Source: DATIHT01 sp964348615
Lineage (GTDB): Bacteria > Patescibacteriota > Microgenomatia > Curtissbacterales > GWA2-41-24
Assembly: GCA_964348615.1 (NCBI GenBank)
Contig: CAYGDE010000002.1
Span: 1 to 41,776 of the forward strand
Direction: 5' to 3'
DNA length: 41,776 bases
Each line of letters starts with the position of its first letter. Position 1 is the first letter of the stretch. Made by a program: the position numbers and the translations under genes. Positions 23,607-32,789 of the stretch are shown here, in pieces. A model generated the notes under the pieces. It did not search any database. It worked only from the letters and a program-made list of their open reading frames with translations, and was not told where the DNA came from.

Positions 23607-24887
23607 ATGACACAAAAAACCTTCAACAACTGGCATGGAACTGCAGCAGTAATTGGGGTCGATTGGGGAGACTCGGGTAAAGGAAGACTAATCGATGACC
23701 TAGCACAAAATGCCCACATAGTTGCTCGTTTCAACGGTGGGTCCAACACAGGCCATACAGTTAAAAACAAGTACGGCAAGTTTGCTCTGCATATAACCCC
23801 TTCAGGGATTTTTAACAAAAAGGTTATTTGTGTAGTTGGCAGAGGAGTTGCGGTGGATCTGGAATCATTAATTGAAGATGAATTTAAACAACTAAAATCC
23901 GCAAACATTTCTTGGAGTAATCTAAAAATAGACGAACAAGCAACTCTTACAATGCCTTGGCATAAATTAAAAGATGGGTTAAGGGAAGAGATGCGAAAAT
24001 CTAAAATTGGAACAACAAAAAGAGGGGTTGGACCAACGTATGCAGACCGAATAGAAAGGTCTGGTCTACGGGTTAAGGATTTATACGCAGGTAGTTTCGA
24101 CAAAAAATTAAAAGACGAACTGGATTTCCAAAACAAATATTTCAACCTTAAACTATCTTTTCCAAAAATTTTAACTATCTACAAAAAATATGCGCAAACC
24201 ATCAGACCATTTGTTACAAAAACAATTCCAATTATCAAAGATGCTATCAAAAACAATAAAAATGTTCTTTTCGAAGGGGCCCAAGGATACTTTTTAGATA
24301 TAGATGCGGGCACCTATCCATTTGTAACCTCTTCAAACACTGGTGTTATTGGCATTTGCAAATCTTTTGACCTGTACCCAACGATGATCAGTAATGTCAT
24401 AGGAATTACCAAAGCGTATACAACAAGAGTTGGTTCTGGACCAATGCCAACCAAAATAACCACAAGCGAAAAAAATCAAATTATAGAAAAAGGGCATGAG
24501 ATCGGAACGACCTCTGGCAGAGTTAGAGACCCAGGATGGTTAGATTTAGTTCTTTTAAAAACAGCATGCGAAAATAATCGTGTTACAAAATTAGCGATTA
24601 CAAAATTAGACGTTTTATCAAACTTCAAAAAAATTAAACTTTGTGTTGGTTACAAATTACAAAACAAAGCTGTAGATTACATTTCTGGAGACTCGGAATT
24701 TTTAGATTCTGTTGAACCTGTTTATGAAGTGCTGGATGGCTGGATAGAGGATATCTCCAAAGTGAGGTTTATAGAAAAACTTCCCCAAAATGCTCAAAAA
24801 TATATAAAACGAATAGAAAGCTTTACAAACGTTAAGGTGAATTTTATAGGAGTAGGGCCAGAAAGGAGCGAAGCGATATATGCCTAA
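23607..24887 (+). CDS. purA: Adenylosuccinate synthetase
   Basis: GTP-dependent first step from IMP to AMP. The 426-residue product has the P-loop IGVDWGDSGKGRLID with catalytic D22 (the usual WGDEGKGK reads WGDSGKGR here), H50 in GGSNTGHTV, the KRGVGPTYADR segment, VLFEGAQGYFLDIDAGTYPFVTSS, the TRVGSGPMPT loop and C-terminal KLDVLSNFKKIKLCVGY. It sits between the two purP-like genes, 3 bases after purP-1 and overlapping purP-2 by 8, which ties both copies to IMP metabolism. Normal length. Confidence 0.96.
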   Translation: MTQKTFNNWHGTAAVIGVDWGDSGKGRLIDDLAQNAHIVARFNGGSNTGHTVKNKYGKFALHITPSGIFNKKVICVVGRGVAVDLESLIEDEFKQLKSANISWSNLKIDEQATLTMPWHKLKDGLREEMRKSKIGTTKRGVGPTYADRIERSGLRVKDLYAGSFDKKLKDELDFQNKYFNLKLSFPKILTIYKKYAQTIRPFVTKTIPIIKDAIKNNKNVLFEGAQGYFLDIDAGTYPFVTSSNTGVIGICKSFDLYPTMISNVIGITKAYTTRVGSGPMPTKITTSEKNQIIEKGHEIGTTSGRVRDPGWLDLVLLKTACENNRVTKLAITKLDVLSNFKKIKLCVGYKLQNKAVDYISGDSEFLDSVEPVYEVLDGWIEDISKVRFIEKLPQNAQKYIKRIESFTNVKVNFIGVGPERSEAIYA

Positions 24888-25971
24888 GCCGACAGTAGCT
24901 GTTTTAGGAAGCCATAGCGCATTGGACGTTTGTAGGGGCGCCAAAGACGAGGGATTTAAAACGCTGGTAGTGGTAGAGAAGGGTAGGGATAAAACTTACG
25001 CAAATTATTTCAAATCAAAAGGGGAGTTAGGGTGTGTAGACGAAGTTTTATATGTAGAAAAATTTAAAGACATTGTCTCCCCCGTCATAATTAAAAAATT
25101 GAAAAGTAAAAATTGCATCTTTGTCCCAAACCGCTCTTTTGAGGTTTACGTAAACGATTATGATGCAATTGAAAATGGATTTCCAATCCCCATGTTTGGA
25201 AACCGCAAGTTATTGCGACTCGAAGAAAGAACCGAACATCCAAATCAATACGACTTACTAGAGGCCGCGGAGATTAGATATCCAAAAATATTTAAAAAAC
25301 CACAAGACATCGATAAACTTGTTATTGTAAAGGTTAATGAAAAAGAAAGAAGCTTCGAAAGAGCATTCTTCTTAGTTAACTCCGAATCTGGGTATAAGAG
25401 TACATCTGCAAAGCTGATAAAAGAAGGTAAAATTACAAAAGATGCACTTGCCGATGCAACAATAGAAGAATTTGTTCCTGGAGTACAAGTTAACTTAAAT
25501 TTCTTTTACTCCCCTATCAATAATCGTTTGGAATTAGTTGGGACAGACACAAGAAGGCAAACAAATTTAGATGGGATTTTAAGACTAACGGGAAATTTAC
25601 AGGAACAACTAATGACAGACAATAAAGTCGATTTAAAATATGAAGAAGCGGGGCATATTGCAGTAACCACACTAGAGTCTTTATTAGAGCCAGCGTTTGC
25701 CCTTGGCGAAAGATTTGTAAAAGCAGCAAGAGAAATGAAAGCACCTGGTGTAATCGGACCATTTAGCTTGCAAGCAGTAATAACAGCAGGTCCGCCAAAA
25801 AAAGATATTGTAGTTTTTGACGTTTCACCTAGAATGCCCGGCTCACCAGGTATTGCAGCAACTCCGTACAGCAATTATTTTTGGGGAAAGAACTTGTCGA
25901 TGGGTAGACGTGTTGCGATAGAATTAAAAGAAGCAATTGCACAAAAAAAGCTAAAATTAATAACAACATGA
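24880..25971 (+). CDS. PurP-like ATP-grasp protein, copy 2, with altered ATP loop
   Basis: Clear relative of PurP: VLGSHSALDVCRGAKDEGFKT (8-28), CIFVPNRSFEVYV, PMFGNRKLLRLEERTEHPNQYDLL, LNFFYSPINNRLELVGTDTRR, GPFSLQAVIT, FDVSPRMPGSPGIAATPY and MGRRVAIELKEAI. At the position of the copy-1 glycine-rich loop, after K151, it reads VNEKERSFERAFF, so the loop is lost although the lysine remains. A PurP relative of unclassified function is also known from Pyrococcus furiosus. Possible jobs: a partner subunit for copy 1, another formyl or ligase step, or a substitute for the missing IMP cyclohydrolase; none can be chosen from sequence alone. It overlaps purB by 4 bases. Confidence 0.85.
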   Translation: MPKPTVAVLGSHSALDVCRGAKDEGFKTLVVVEKGRDKTYANYFKSKGELGCVDEVLYVEKFKDIVSPVIIKKLKSKNCIFVPNRSFEVYVNDYDAIENGFPIPMFGNRKLLRLEERTEHPNQYDLLEAAEIRYPKIFKKPQDIDKLVIVKVNEKERSFERAFFLVNSESGYKSTSAKLIKEGKITKDALADATIEEFVPGVQVNLNFFYSPINNRLELVGTDTRRQTNLDGILRLTGNLQEQLMTDNKVDLKYEEAGHIAVTTLESLLEPAFALGERFVKAAREMKAPGVIGPFSLQAVITAGPPKKDIVVFDVSPRMPGSPGIAATPYSNYFWGKNLSMGRRVAIELKEAIAQKKLKLITT

Positions 25972-27362
25972 AATCAGATCTAAACTTTACAACCTACCAA
26001 TCACCATTTTCTTGGCGTTATGGTTCGGAAAAAATGCGAGAGATTTTTTCCGAGCACCAAAGAAGAAAAACTTGGCGCAAAGTTTGGGTTGCCATTGCAA
26101 AGGCCCAGGCAAAAGAAGGATTAATTTCAAAAGAAGAACTTGAAGACATAGTTAAAAATCAAGACAACATTGACATTTCAAAATCCCACGCAACTGAAGC
26201 AGAAATTAAACACGATCTAATGGCAGAAATTAAAACATTTGCAAGCCAGGCAAAAATTGGTGGAGGCAAAATTCATCTTGGTGCAACGTCTCAAGACATT
26301 GAAGACAATGCAGACATAATGAATTTTCAAAAAGCCATAAACCTAGTGGAAAAAAACCTAAAACAAATCCTCTTGTCATTTTCTAAAAAAATTGATAAAT
26401 ACCAAAATCTAGTTTGTATGGCTTACACCCACCTTCAACCCGCTGAGCCCACAACTTTAGGCTATAGATTTGCACTTTACGCTCAAGACTTGTTAATCGA
26501 CTTAGAACTTTTAAATTTTGTCAAACTGCAAGTAAAAGGCAAAGGGACAAAAGGAGCGGTTGGAACTTATGCGAGTTATTTTGCGCTTCTGGGGGAAAAG
26601 GCCATAAGCATGGAAGAAGATGTAATGGCAGATTTAAAAATAGAAGCTATCGAAGTAGCGAGCCAAGTTTACCCAAGGAAAATAGATTATCTAATTTTGG
26701 TTCTTCTTTCCTCCATTGCTCAAAGTCTAAACAAATTTGCTTTCGATCTACGTATTTTACAATCGCAAGGATTTGGAGAGTTGATGGAACCATTTTCAAA
26801 AAACCAAGTTGGTTCTTCTGCAATGCCTTTTAAAAGAAATCCAATTCAAAGTGAAAAAGTTTGTTCACTGTCCAGGTACATTTCATCTTTTACAAAAGTA
26901 GCTTGGGAAAATGCAGCAAATTCTCTTTTGGAGCGAACACTCGACGATTCTGCAAACAGAAGATTAATACTACCAGAGGCGTTTTTGGCAACAGATGAAA
27001 TCTTAAACTGCGCAAAAGCAATCTTAGAAAATTTAGTAGTTAACGATATAAACATTCAAAAAAACCTGGGAAAATACGGACCATTTGCAGCAGTGGAGGC
27101 GGTACTACTGGAAGCTGTCAAAAAAGGGGCAGACCGCCAGCAATTACATGAAATCTTAAGGCAGCAAGCAATGGCAGCTTACGATGCGATAAATAAAAAC
27201 AACACCAATCCACTCTATGAAAATATTAAAAACGACGCTGCAATTTTAAAATATTTAAACGAATCCAATTTAGAAAAATGTTTCGACTATAAAAAACACA
27301 TCGGCCTTGCGCCAAAACTTGCTGCCCAGATTTCACAAAAGGTGAAGAGGGTTGTAGGATGA
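25968..27362 (+). CDS. purB: Adenylosuccinate lyase
   Basis: Releases fumarate from SAICAR (giving AICAR) and from adenylosuccinate (giving AMP), so it serves two places in this operon. The 464-residue protein of the fumarase/aspartase superfamily shows SKSHATEAEIKHDLMAEI, GKIHLGATSQDIEDNAD, AYTHLQPAEPTTLGYR and the signature loop GSSAMPFKRNPIQSE. The C-terminal domain has ERTLDDSANRRLILPEAFL. The length is normal. It overlaps purP-2 and purK by 4 bases each. Confidence 0.97.
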   Translation: MKSDLNFTTYQSPFSWRYGSEKMREIFSEHQRRKTWRKVWVAIAKAQAKEGLISKEELEDIVKNQDNIDISKSHATEAEIKHDLMAEIKTFASQAKIGGGKIHLGATSQDIEDNADIMNFQKAINLVEKNLKQILLSFSKKIDKYQNLVCMAYTHLQPAEPTTLGYRFALYAQDLLIDLELLNFVKLQVKGKGTKGAVGTYASYFALLGEKAISMEEDVMADLKIEAIEVASQVYPRKIDYLILVLLSSIAQSLNKFAFDLRILQSQGFGELMEPFSKNQVGSSAMPFKRNPIQSEKVCSLSRYISSFTKVAWENAANSLLERTLDDSANRRLILPEAFLATDEILNCAKAILENLVVNDINIQKNLGKYGPFAAVEAVLLEAVKKGADRQQLHEILRQQAMAAYDAINKNNTNPLYENIKNDAAILKYLNESNLEKCFDYKKHIGLAPKLAAQISQKVKRVVG

Positions 27363-28489
27363 AACAAAAAACTTTAGGAATAGCAGGTGGGGGGCAACTG
27401 GGAAGAATGCTCGTCCAGGCTGCTCAAAAACTTCAAATCAAAACTATTGTTCTAGACCCAACGCATAAAAGTCCTGCTGGGCAAATTGCTGACTCGCAAA
27501 TAGTTGGCAGCTACAAAGATCCAAAGCAGGTAAGAAATCTTGCAAAGAAAGTAGATTATCTAACATTCGAAATCGAAGGAACTAATGCCAAAGTTTTAAA
27601 GGGATTAAAAAAAGATGGTATGCATATTCAACCTGAAGGTGAAACACTTGAATTAATTCAGGACAAATTTAAACAAAAACAACATTTAAAAAGTACAAAA
27701 ATTCCTACACCAGATTTTGCTAGAGTTTCAAACTCTAAAGATATTGAAACTGCAGTTTCAATCCTTGGCCTCCCCATTGTTCTAAAAACGCGTTTTCATG
27801 GATTCGATGGAAGAGGCAATTTCGTAATTAATAAAAAAAACGATATTAAAATAGCTTTAAAAAAACTTTCCGGACAAAAACTGTATGCTGAAAAGTTTAT
27901 TTTTTTTAAAAAAGAACTTGCAACACAAGTTGTAAAGGACGTCAAAGGCAAAATAGTTTGCTATCCAATTGTTGAAACTATTCAAAAAAATAATATATGT
28001 CACGAAGTTATTGCACCAGCAAAGATTAACAATTCGGTTGCAAAACAAGCTACAAGCTTAGCAAAAAAAGTCGTTTTAAATTTAAAAGGAGCCGGGGTTT
28101 TTGGAATTGAGATGTTTTTGACAGATAAAAATAAAGTTATAATAAACGAAATTGCCCCTCGAGTTCACAACAGTGGTCACTATACAATAGAAGCATGCAC
28201 AACTTCCCAATTTGAACAACAAGTAAGGGTAGCATGCAAATTACCTGTAGGGTCAACCAAAATGAAAGTACCCGTAGCAGTTATGGTAAATATACTTGGT
28301 CAAAGAAACGGAAAAACACAACTAAAAGGGCAACAAAAGTTGCAAAAAATGGAAAATACCTATCTTCATATTTATGGCAAATCCGAAACCAAAATCGACC
28401 GTAAAATGGGCCACATTACTGTTTTGGGAAAAACCCTTAATAAAACACAGCAAAAAGCAGAAACAGCAAGGAGAATGATTTCTATATGA
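27359..28489 (+). CDS. purK: N5-CAIR synthetase
   Basis: ATP-grasp enzyme that makes N5-carboxyaminoimidazole ribonucleotide from AIR, ATP and bicarbonate, the substrate of class I PurE encoded next. The 376 residues start with GIAGGGQLGRMLVQAAQKL, followed by YLTFEIEGTNAKVL, KTRFHGFDGRGNFVI (the ATP-binding loop), the AEKFIFFKKELATQVVKD segment and NEIAPRVHNSGHYTIEAC near the C-terminal third. It overlaps purE by 4 bases. The PurK-PurE pair shows that this organism uses the two-step bacterial route for carboxylation. Confidence 0.97.
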   Translation: MKQKTLGIAGGGQLGRMLVQAAQKLQIKTIVLDPTHKSPAGQIADSQIVGSYKDPKQVRNLAKKVDYLTFEIEGTNAKVLKGLKKDGMHIQPEGETLELIQDKFKQKQHLKSTKIPTPDFARVSNSKDIETAVSILGLPIVLKTRFHGFDGRGNFVINKKNDIKIALKKLSGQKLYAEKFIFFKKELATQVVKDVKGKIVCYPIVETIQKNNICHEVIAPAKINNSVAKQATSLAKKVVLNLKGAGVFGIEMFLTDKNKVIINEIAPRVHNSGHYTIEACTTSQFEQQVRVACKLPVGSTKMKVPVAVMVNILGQRNGKTQLKGQQKLQKMENTYLHIYGKSETKIDRKMGHITVLGKTLNKTQQKAETARRMISI

Positions 28490-29058
28490 AAACAAAAAAT
28501 CCTGAAGTAGCCATAATTATGGGAAGCGATTCTGATTTGCCTGTTATGAAAGATGCAGCTCAAATACTTGACGATTTCGGTGTTAACTATCAGCAAACAG
28601 TTATTTCTGCACATCGAACACCAGATAAGATGGCTAGCTTTGCTAAAAGCGCTCGAAACCAAGGATTTAAAGTAATAATTGCTGGTGCGGGTGGTGCGGC
28701 TCATCTCCCAGGTATGACCGCAGCATATACTTCACTTCCCACAATTGGTGTACCAATTGGGAGTGCTAACCCGACAGTATCTATGGAATCCGAAAAACCA
28801 GAGATTGGTACAGTTAGCGTAAAAGGATTAGACTCTTTGGTCTCCGTAGCTCAAATGCCTCCTGGGATACCCGTTGGAACTATGGCAATAAATGGTGCCA
28901 AGAACGCAGGATTACTCGCAGTAGAAATCCTTTCAATATCAGACAAGTCATTAGCAGAAAAATTGGATAGTTACAGAAAAACTATGAAAAATGATGTTGA
29001 AGAAAAAGCAGAAAAATTAGAGAAGATGGGATACAAAAAATATTTAAAACAAAAATGA
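28486..29058 (+). CDS. purE: N5-CAIR mutase, class I
   Basis: Moves the carboxyl group from N5 to C4 of the imidazole to give CAIR. The 190-residue protein has IIMGSDSDLPVMKDAAQIL (10-28), the catalytic histidine H43 in SAHRTPDKM, AGAGGAAHLPGMTAAYTSLP and VAQMPPGIPVGTMAIN. It has about 20 extra C-terminal charged residues compared with the usual 165. The presence of purK next to it argues for class I rather than the AIR carboxylase class. It overlaps purC by 4 bases. Confidence 0.97.
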   Translation: MKTKNPEVAIIMGSDSDLPVMKDAAQILDDFGVNYQQTVISAHRTPDKMASFAKSARNQGFKVIIAGAGGAAHLPGMTAAYTSLPTIGVPIGSANPTVSMESEKPEIGTVSVKGLDSLVSVAQMPPGIPVGTMAINGAKNAGLLAVEILSISDKSLAEKLDSYRKTMKNDVEEKAEKLEKMGYKKYLKQK

Positions 29059-30026
29059 TCCCAGACAAAGTCATAAAAGAAAACATATCAAAAGCTGTAG
29101 ATAGTATCACTCTTCCAAAACTCGGAAAAAGAAAAAGCGGTAAGGTGCGAGACTGGTTTAGTATTAATGGTATACGGATTCTTATAGCAACAGACAGGAT
29201 TTCGGCTTTCGACAAAGTTCTCGGCCACATCCCATTCAGAGGCGCGGTTCTAAATAAAATTACAGAATTTTGGCTTGAAAAAACTCGAGACATAATCCAA
29301 AACCACATGATAGGTGTTATCGACCCAAACATTATGCTGGTTTCGGAATGCCAAGCGCTGCCAATCGAAGTTATTGTTAGGGGTTACATAACTGGTGTAA
29401 CTGATACTTCCCTGTGGAGACAATATTCAGAAGGCAAAAGAACAATTTACGGGATAAAATTTCCAGACGGTCTTTTGAAAAACCAAAAACTTAAAAAACC
29501 CATAATTACTCCTACCACCAGAGAAACCGGAAAGGGTGGTCACGATGAACCGATAACCGCTAAAGAAATAATCGCACAAAAAATAATCTCGCCAAAAACA
29601 TGGAGGCAAATTGAAAAAATAGCAATTCAACTATATGAAAGAGGAGCAAAAATTGCAGACAAAGCAGGTTTTATTTTGGCGGACACAAAATACGAATTTG
29701 GTATCGACAAAAGAGGTAAATTAATTTTAATAGATGAAATCCATACCCCAGACTCAAGTCGTTTTTGGGTTAAAAAAACATACGCCTTGAGTTTTAAAAA
29801 AGGCCAAGAGGTTGAAAATTTCGACAAGGAATTTATGCGCCTTTGGTTTCGCGAACAGGGTTATTCTGGAAAAGGCAAAGCACCCAAAATGCCTGATGAT
29901 TTGGTAGTTAAAATATCAAAACGATACCAAGAAGTATATGAAAAATTAACCAGAGAAAAATTCGATGTAGATTTAACCCTAGAACCAAAGGAAAGAATTT
30001 TAGAAAGCTTACAAAAATTGACATGA
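29055..30026 (+). CDS. purC: SAICAR synthetase
   Basis: Joins aspartate to CAIR using ATP. The 323-residue product is the longer form of PurC (about 300 residues, similar to yeast Ade1), not the roughly 240-residue form of many bacteria. Motifs: GKRKSGKVRDWFSI at the glycine-rich loop, LIATDRISAFDKVLGHIPFRG, ALPIEVIVRGYITG, the TPTTRETGKGGHDEPI insert, GFILADTKYEFGID and DEIHTPDSSRFW. It overlaps guaA by 4 bases. Confidence 0.96.
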   Translation: MIPDKVIKENISKAVDSITLPKLGKRKSGKVRDWFSINGIRILIATDRISAFDKVLGHIPFRGAVLNKITEFWLEKTRDIIQNHMIGVIDPNIMLVSECQALPIEVIVRGYITGVTDTSLWRQYSEGKRTIYGIKFPDGLLKNQKLKKPIITPTTRETGKGGHDEPITAKEIIAQKIISPKTWRQIEKIAIQLYERGAKIADKAGFILADTKYEFGIDKRGKLILIDEIHTPDSSRFWVKKTYALSFKKGQEVENFDKEFMRLWFREQGYSGKGKAPKMPDDLVVKISKRYQEVYEKLTREKFDVDLTLEPKERILESLQKLT

Positions 30027-31543
30027 TTTTAGTTTTTAACTTCGGTGGCCAATATGCTCATCTTATTGCAAGAAGAGTAAGAGATCTGGGGGTTAAAAGC
30101 GAACTTGTAAATCCAGACATTTCTGTAAATGAAGTAAAAAAGCTAAACCCCGACGCGTTAATTCTTTCCGGAAGTCCATTTGCACCGTATGAAAAAGGCG
30201 CCCCTAAACTAGACAAAAAAATTTACGATCTCAATGTGCCCATTTTAGGTATTTGTTACGGACAGCAGTTGATAGCAGACCAACTCGGAGGAAAGGTAAC
30301 AGCTCACGAAAAGAAACAGTTCGGCAAGGAAACACTGGAAATCAAAAAATCCGATCTGTTTGCAGGAGTTGGGGGTCCTCAGACAGTTTGGTTTTCTCAT
30401 GGGGCACAGGTAGATAAACTACCCGCAGGATTTGAAGCAATCGGGTCAACAAAAGCAGCAAAAATATCTGCTTTCCAAAATGAGAAGAAAAAAATTTATG
30501 CTGTCCAATTTCATATTGAAGTTACCCATACGCCAAGTGGAACAAAAATACTTTCTAACTTCCTGTTTAAAATTGCCAATGCTAAAAAAGATTGGAGCCT
30601 TAAAACGCAAAAAGAAGAAATAATTACAAAGCTCAAAAAACAAATTGGAAACGACAAAATTTTAATGGCAGTTTCTGGAGGTGTAGATTCCACAGTTGCA
30701 GCAACTTTAATTAAAATTGCTTGTCCTCAAAACCTACATTTAGTGTTTATAGATACCGGCCTTTTGCGAAACTATGACATTTTAGATTTAAAAAATGTAG
30801 CAAAAGCCGTAAATTTTAAAAACTTCAAAATAGTAAACGCACAAAAAATATTTCTGTCAGAACTTAAAGGGGTAATAGACCCGGAAGAAAAAAGAAAAAG
30901 AATTGCAAAACTTTATTTTAAAATTTTAGAAGAAGAAGCCAAAAAAATTGGTAAAGTAAAATTTTTAGGTCAAGGGACCATTTACCCCGACAGGATTGAA
31001 TCTGCGCAGACCACAAAGCATGCAGATAAAATTAAAAGCCATCACAACGTAACTTTGCCTCATGGTCTTGCGCTTGAGCTGGTTGAACCGGTTGCCGATC
31101 TTTACAAAGATGAAGTCAGAAAGTTAGGAAAGATGTTAAATATTCCAGAAGAATTTGTAAATCGCCATCCATTTCCAGGTCCGGGTTTGGCAATCAGAAT
31201 TGTTGGTGAAGTGACAGAGGAAAGACTGGCAATTGCAAAACAAGTCGACGAGATATTTATAGAAGAATTGCGTAAAAACAATATATATAAGGAAGTAAAT
31301 CAGGCGTTTGCGGCACTTCTGCCGGTAAAATCGGTTGGGGTTATGGGTGACAGCCGTACCTATTCATATATTGTTTCTTTAAGATCGGTAAACACCACAG
31401 ACTTCATGACTGCCGACTGGTCTAAAATACCCTACGAAATTTTAGAAAAAACCTCAACAAGAATTGTCAACGAAGTCCGAGGCGTCAACCGCGTCGTCTA
31501 CGACATTACTCAAAAACCCCCTGCAACCATAGAGTATGAGTAA
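30023..31543 (+). CDS. guaA: GMP synthase (glutamine-hydrolysing)
   Basis: Converts XMP to GMP. The 506-residue protein has an N-terminal class I amidotransferase domain with C78 in LGICYGQQL and H164/E166 in QFHIEVTHT (the usual FHPEV reads FHIEV here), an ATP-pyrophosphatase domain with the P-loop MAVSGGVDSTVAATL, and the C-terminal dimerisation domain with RHPFPGPGLAIRIVGE and the terminal ITQKPPATIEYE. guaB, which makes XMP, is not in the window. It overlaps rdgB by 8 bases. Confidence 0.97.
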   Translation: MILVFNFGGQYAHLIARRVRDLGVKSELVNPDISVNEVKKLNPDALILSGSPFAPYEKGAPKLDKKIYDLNVPILGICYGQQLIADQLGGKVTAHEKKQFGKETLEIKKSDLFAGVGGPQTVWFSHGAQVDKLPAGFEAIGSTKAAKISAFQNEKKKIYAVQFHIEVTHTPSGTKILSNFLFKIANAKKDWSLKTQKEEIITKLKKQIGNDKILMAVSGGVDSTVAATLIKIACPQNLHLVFIDTGLLRNYDILDLKNVAKAVNFKNFKIVNAQKIFLSELKGVIDPEEKRKRIAKLYFKILEEEAKKIGKVKFLGQGTIYPDRIESAQTTKHADKIKSHHNVTLPHGLALELVEPVADLYKDEVRKLGKMLNIPEEFVNRHPFPGPGLAIRIVGEVTEERLAIAKQVDEIFIEELRKNNIYKEVNQAFAALLPVKSVGVMGDSRTYSYIVSLRSVNTTDFMTADWSKIPYEILEKTSTRIVNEVRGVNRVVYDITQKPPATIEYE

Positions 31544-32087
31544 TTTATTGCTAAATGATTTCGTTGTAATTTCAACAAACAAAGGAAAAGTTAAAGAAAT
31601 AAACGAAATTTTGGGTACAAACCATAAGGTTTCCACAGTCGATATTCCAGAAGTCCAGTCCCTAGATTTAGATGAAGTAATCACAGAAAAAGCAAAAGCA
31701 GCATTTGGAAAAATCAAAAAACCGGTACTTGTTACAGATGTCAGCCTGGAAATAGAAGGTCTAAATGGCCTTCCTGGTCCTTTTGTTAAGTTTTTTTTAA
31801 AAACTTTAGGTGAAGAAAAAACTGTACAGCTTGTAAAAGGTAGTCGGCGCACTAAAGTCACAGACGCGGTTGCACTGTACGACGGGAAAACTTTAAAGAT
31901 ATTCAAAGGAACAGTTTTTGGAAAGGTTGTCCCAAAGGCAAAAGGGAAAAATGGCTTCGGATTCGATTTTGTTTTTATTCCAGATGGCTATAATAAAACT
32001 TATTCTCAAATGCCCACCAAATTAAAAAATGAGATTTCGCACCGGGCACTTGCTTTAAAAAAGTTGAAAAAATATCTTACTTCTTGA
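31536..32087 (+). CDS. rdgB: XTP/dITP diphosphatase (RdgB/HAM1 family)
   Basis: Housecleaning pyrophosphatase that removes deaminated purine nucleotides such as dITP and XTP, fitting as the last gene of a purine operon. The 183 residues have the N-terminal VVISTNKGKVKEINEIL, the central VLVTDVSLEIEGLNGLPGPF with the metal-site aspartate (the usual DDSGLEV reads TDVSLEI here), GKNGFGFDFVFIPDGY and the C-terminal EISHRALALKKLK. It is slightly short (about 195 usual). Its 3' end overlaps the convergent GtrA-like gene by 11 bases. Confidence 0.92.
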   Translation: MSNLLLNDFVVISTNKGKVKEINEILGTNHKVSTVDIPEVQSLDLDEVITEKAKAAFGKIKKPVLVTDVSLEIEGLNGLPGPFVKFFLKTLGEEKTVQLVKGSRRTKVTDAVALYDGKTLKIFKGTVFGKVVPKAKGKNGFGFDFVFIPDGYNKTYSQMPTKLKNEISHRALALKKLKKYLTS

Positions 32088-32670
32088 AAACGACCAGTTT
32101 GTAGCCAAGGTAATTCCAAATCATTGAAACTCCAGTCGCCAAAGCATTGGCAACATTTGCCCAAAGTATCTTGTCTTTAACAATAATTGGGGGAATAAAC
32201 GTTGTAATAACAAAAACTACACTTGCATTTATTGCAATTCCCAAAGCCGTGACTATAAAGAAAACTACAAAATCTGCATGCTTTGCACCTTCAAAGACCC
32301 AACGTCTGTTCCAGAAATAACTGTTAACAACAGCCCCGGAAAAAGAAAAAGCCTTCATCGGAATAATATTTGTGCCAGCAGTTGTTCCAGTTAACAAAAT
32401 TAAAAGATTAAAAATCCCAAAATCAATGGCAGTATTTGAAACCCCAACTAAGGCAAATTTGGAAATCTGCCACAAAATTGCAATCTTTTTACCCAATAAA
32501 TACGCAATCGACATTCCCACAACTGCAATTACAGGTACGAAAATAACCAAAAAGTAAATTAAAACAGAAGGCAGTGAATTTAAAATGCCAAGCGATTTAA
32601 TAAGCGATGTTAAAAAAACGCCGACTATCAACGAAACAGCAAATGTATAAATAAGATCCCTTTTTGGCAT
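32077..32670 (-). CDS. GtrA-like membrane protein with two extra N-terminal helices
   Basis: GtrA family (PF04138) proteins help flip or supply lipid-linked sugars for surface polysaccharides. The 197-residue product has two N-terminal helices (about 8-24 and 33-58), followed by a typical four-helix GtrA domain starting ISKFALVGVSNTAIDFGIFNLL, with FSFSGAVVNSYFWNRRWVF in the middle and MIWNYLGYKLVVFKK at the end. The extra helices are not part of the basic family layout. It stands alone, convergent with rdgB and divergent from comM; it may act with the other membrane sugar genes in the window, but that is inference. Confidence 0.88.
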   Translation of the reverse strand: MPKRDLIYTFAVSLIVGVFLTSLIKSLGILNSLPSVLIYFLVIFVPVIAVVGMSIAYLLGKKIAILWQISKFALVGVSNTAIDFGIFNLLILLTGTTAGTNIIPMKAFSFSGAVVNSYFWNRRWVFEGAKHADFVVFFIVTALGIAINASVVFVITTFIPPIIVKDKILWANVANALATGVSMIWNYLGYKLVVFKK

Positions 32671-32789
32671 AGACAGTTGTATATCTCCATATTAAGTACA
32701 AACTGGCAATTTTACAATAGTTTCCATTTTTCCATTCAACAAATGTCACCACTTTTGAATTTTTTAAATTAAAAGTACACTAGAATCAC

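Noticed and set aside
23513..24145. 210-codon minus-strand open frame opposite purA
   Set aside because: It lies wholly opposite conserved purP-1 and purA codons, has no promoter or ribosome site and no recognisable motif; it is a shadow of the real genes.
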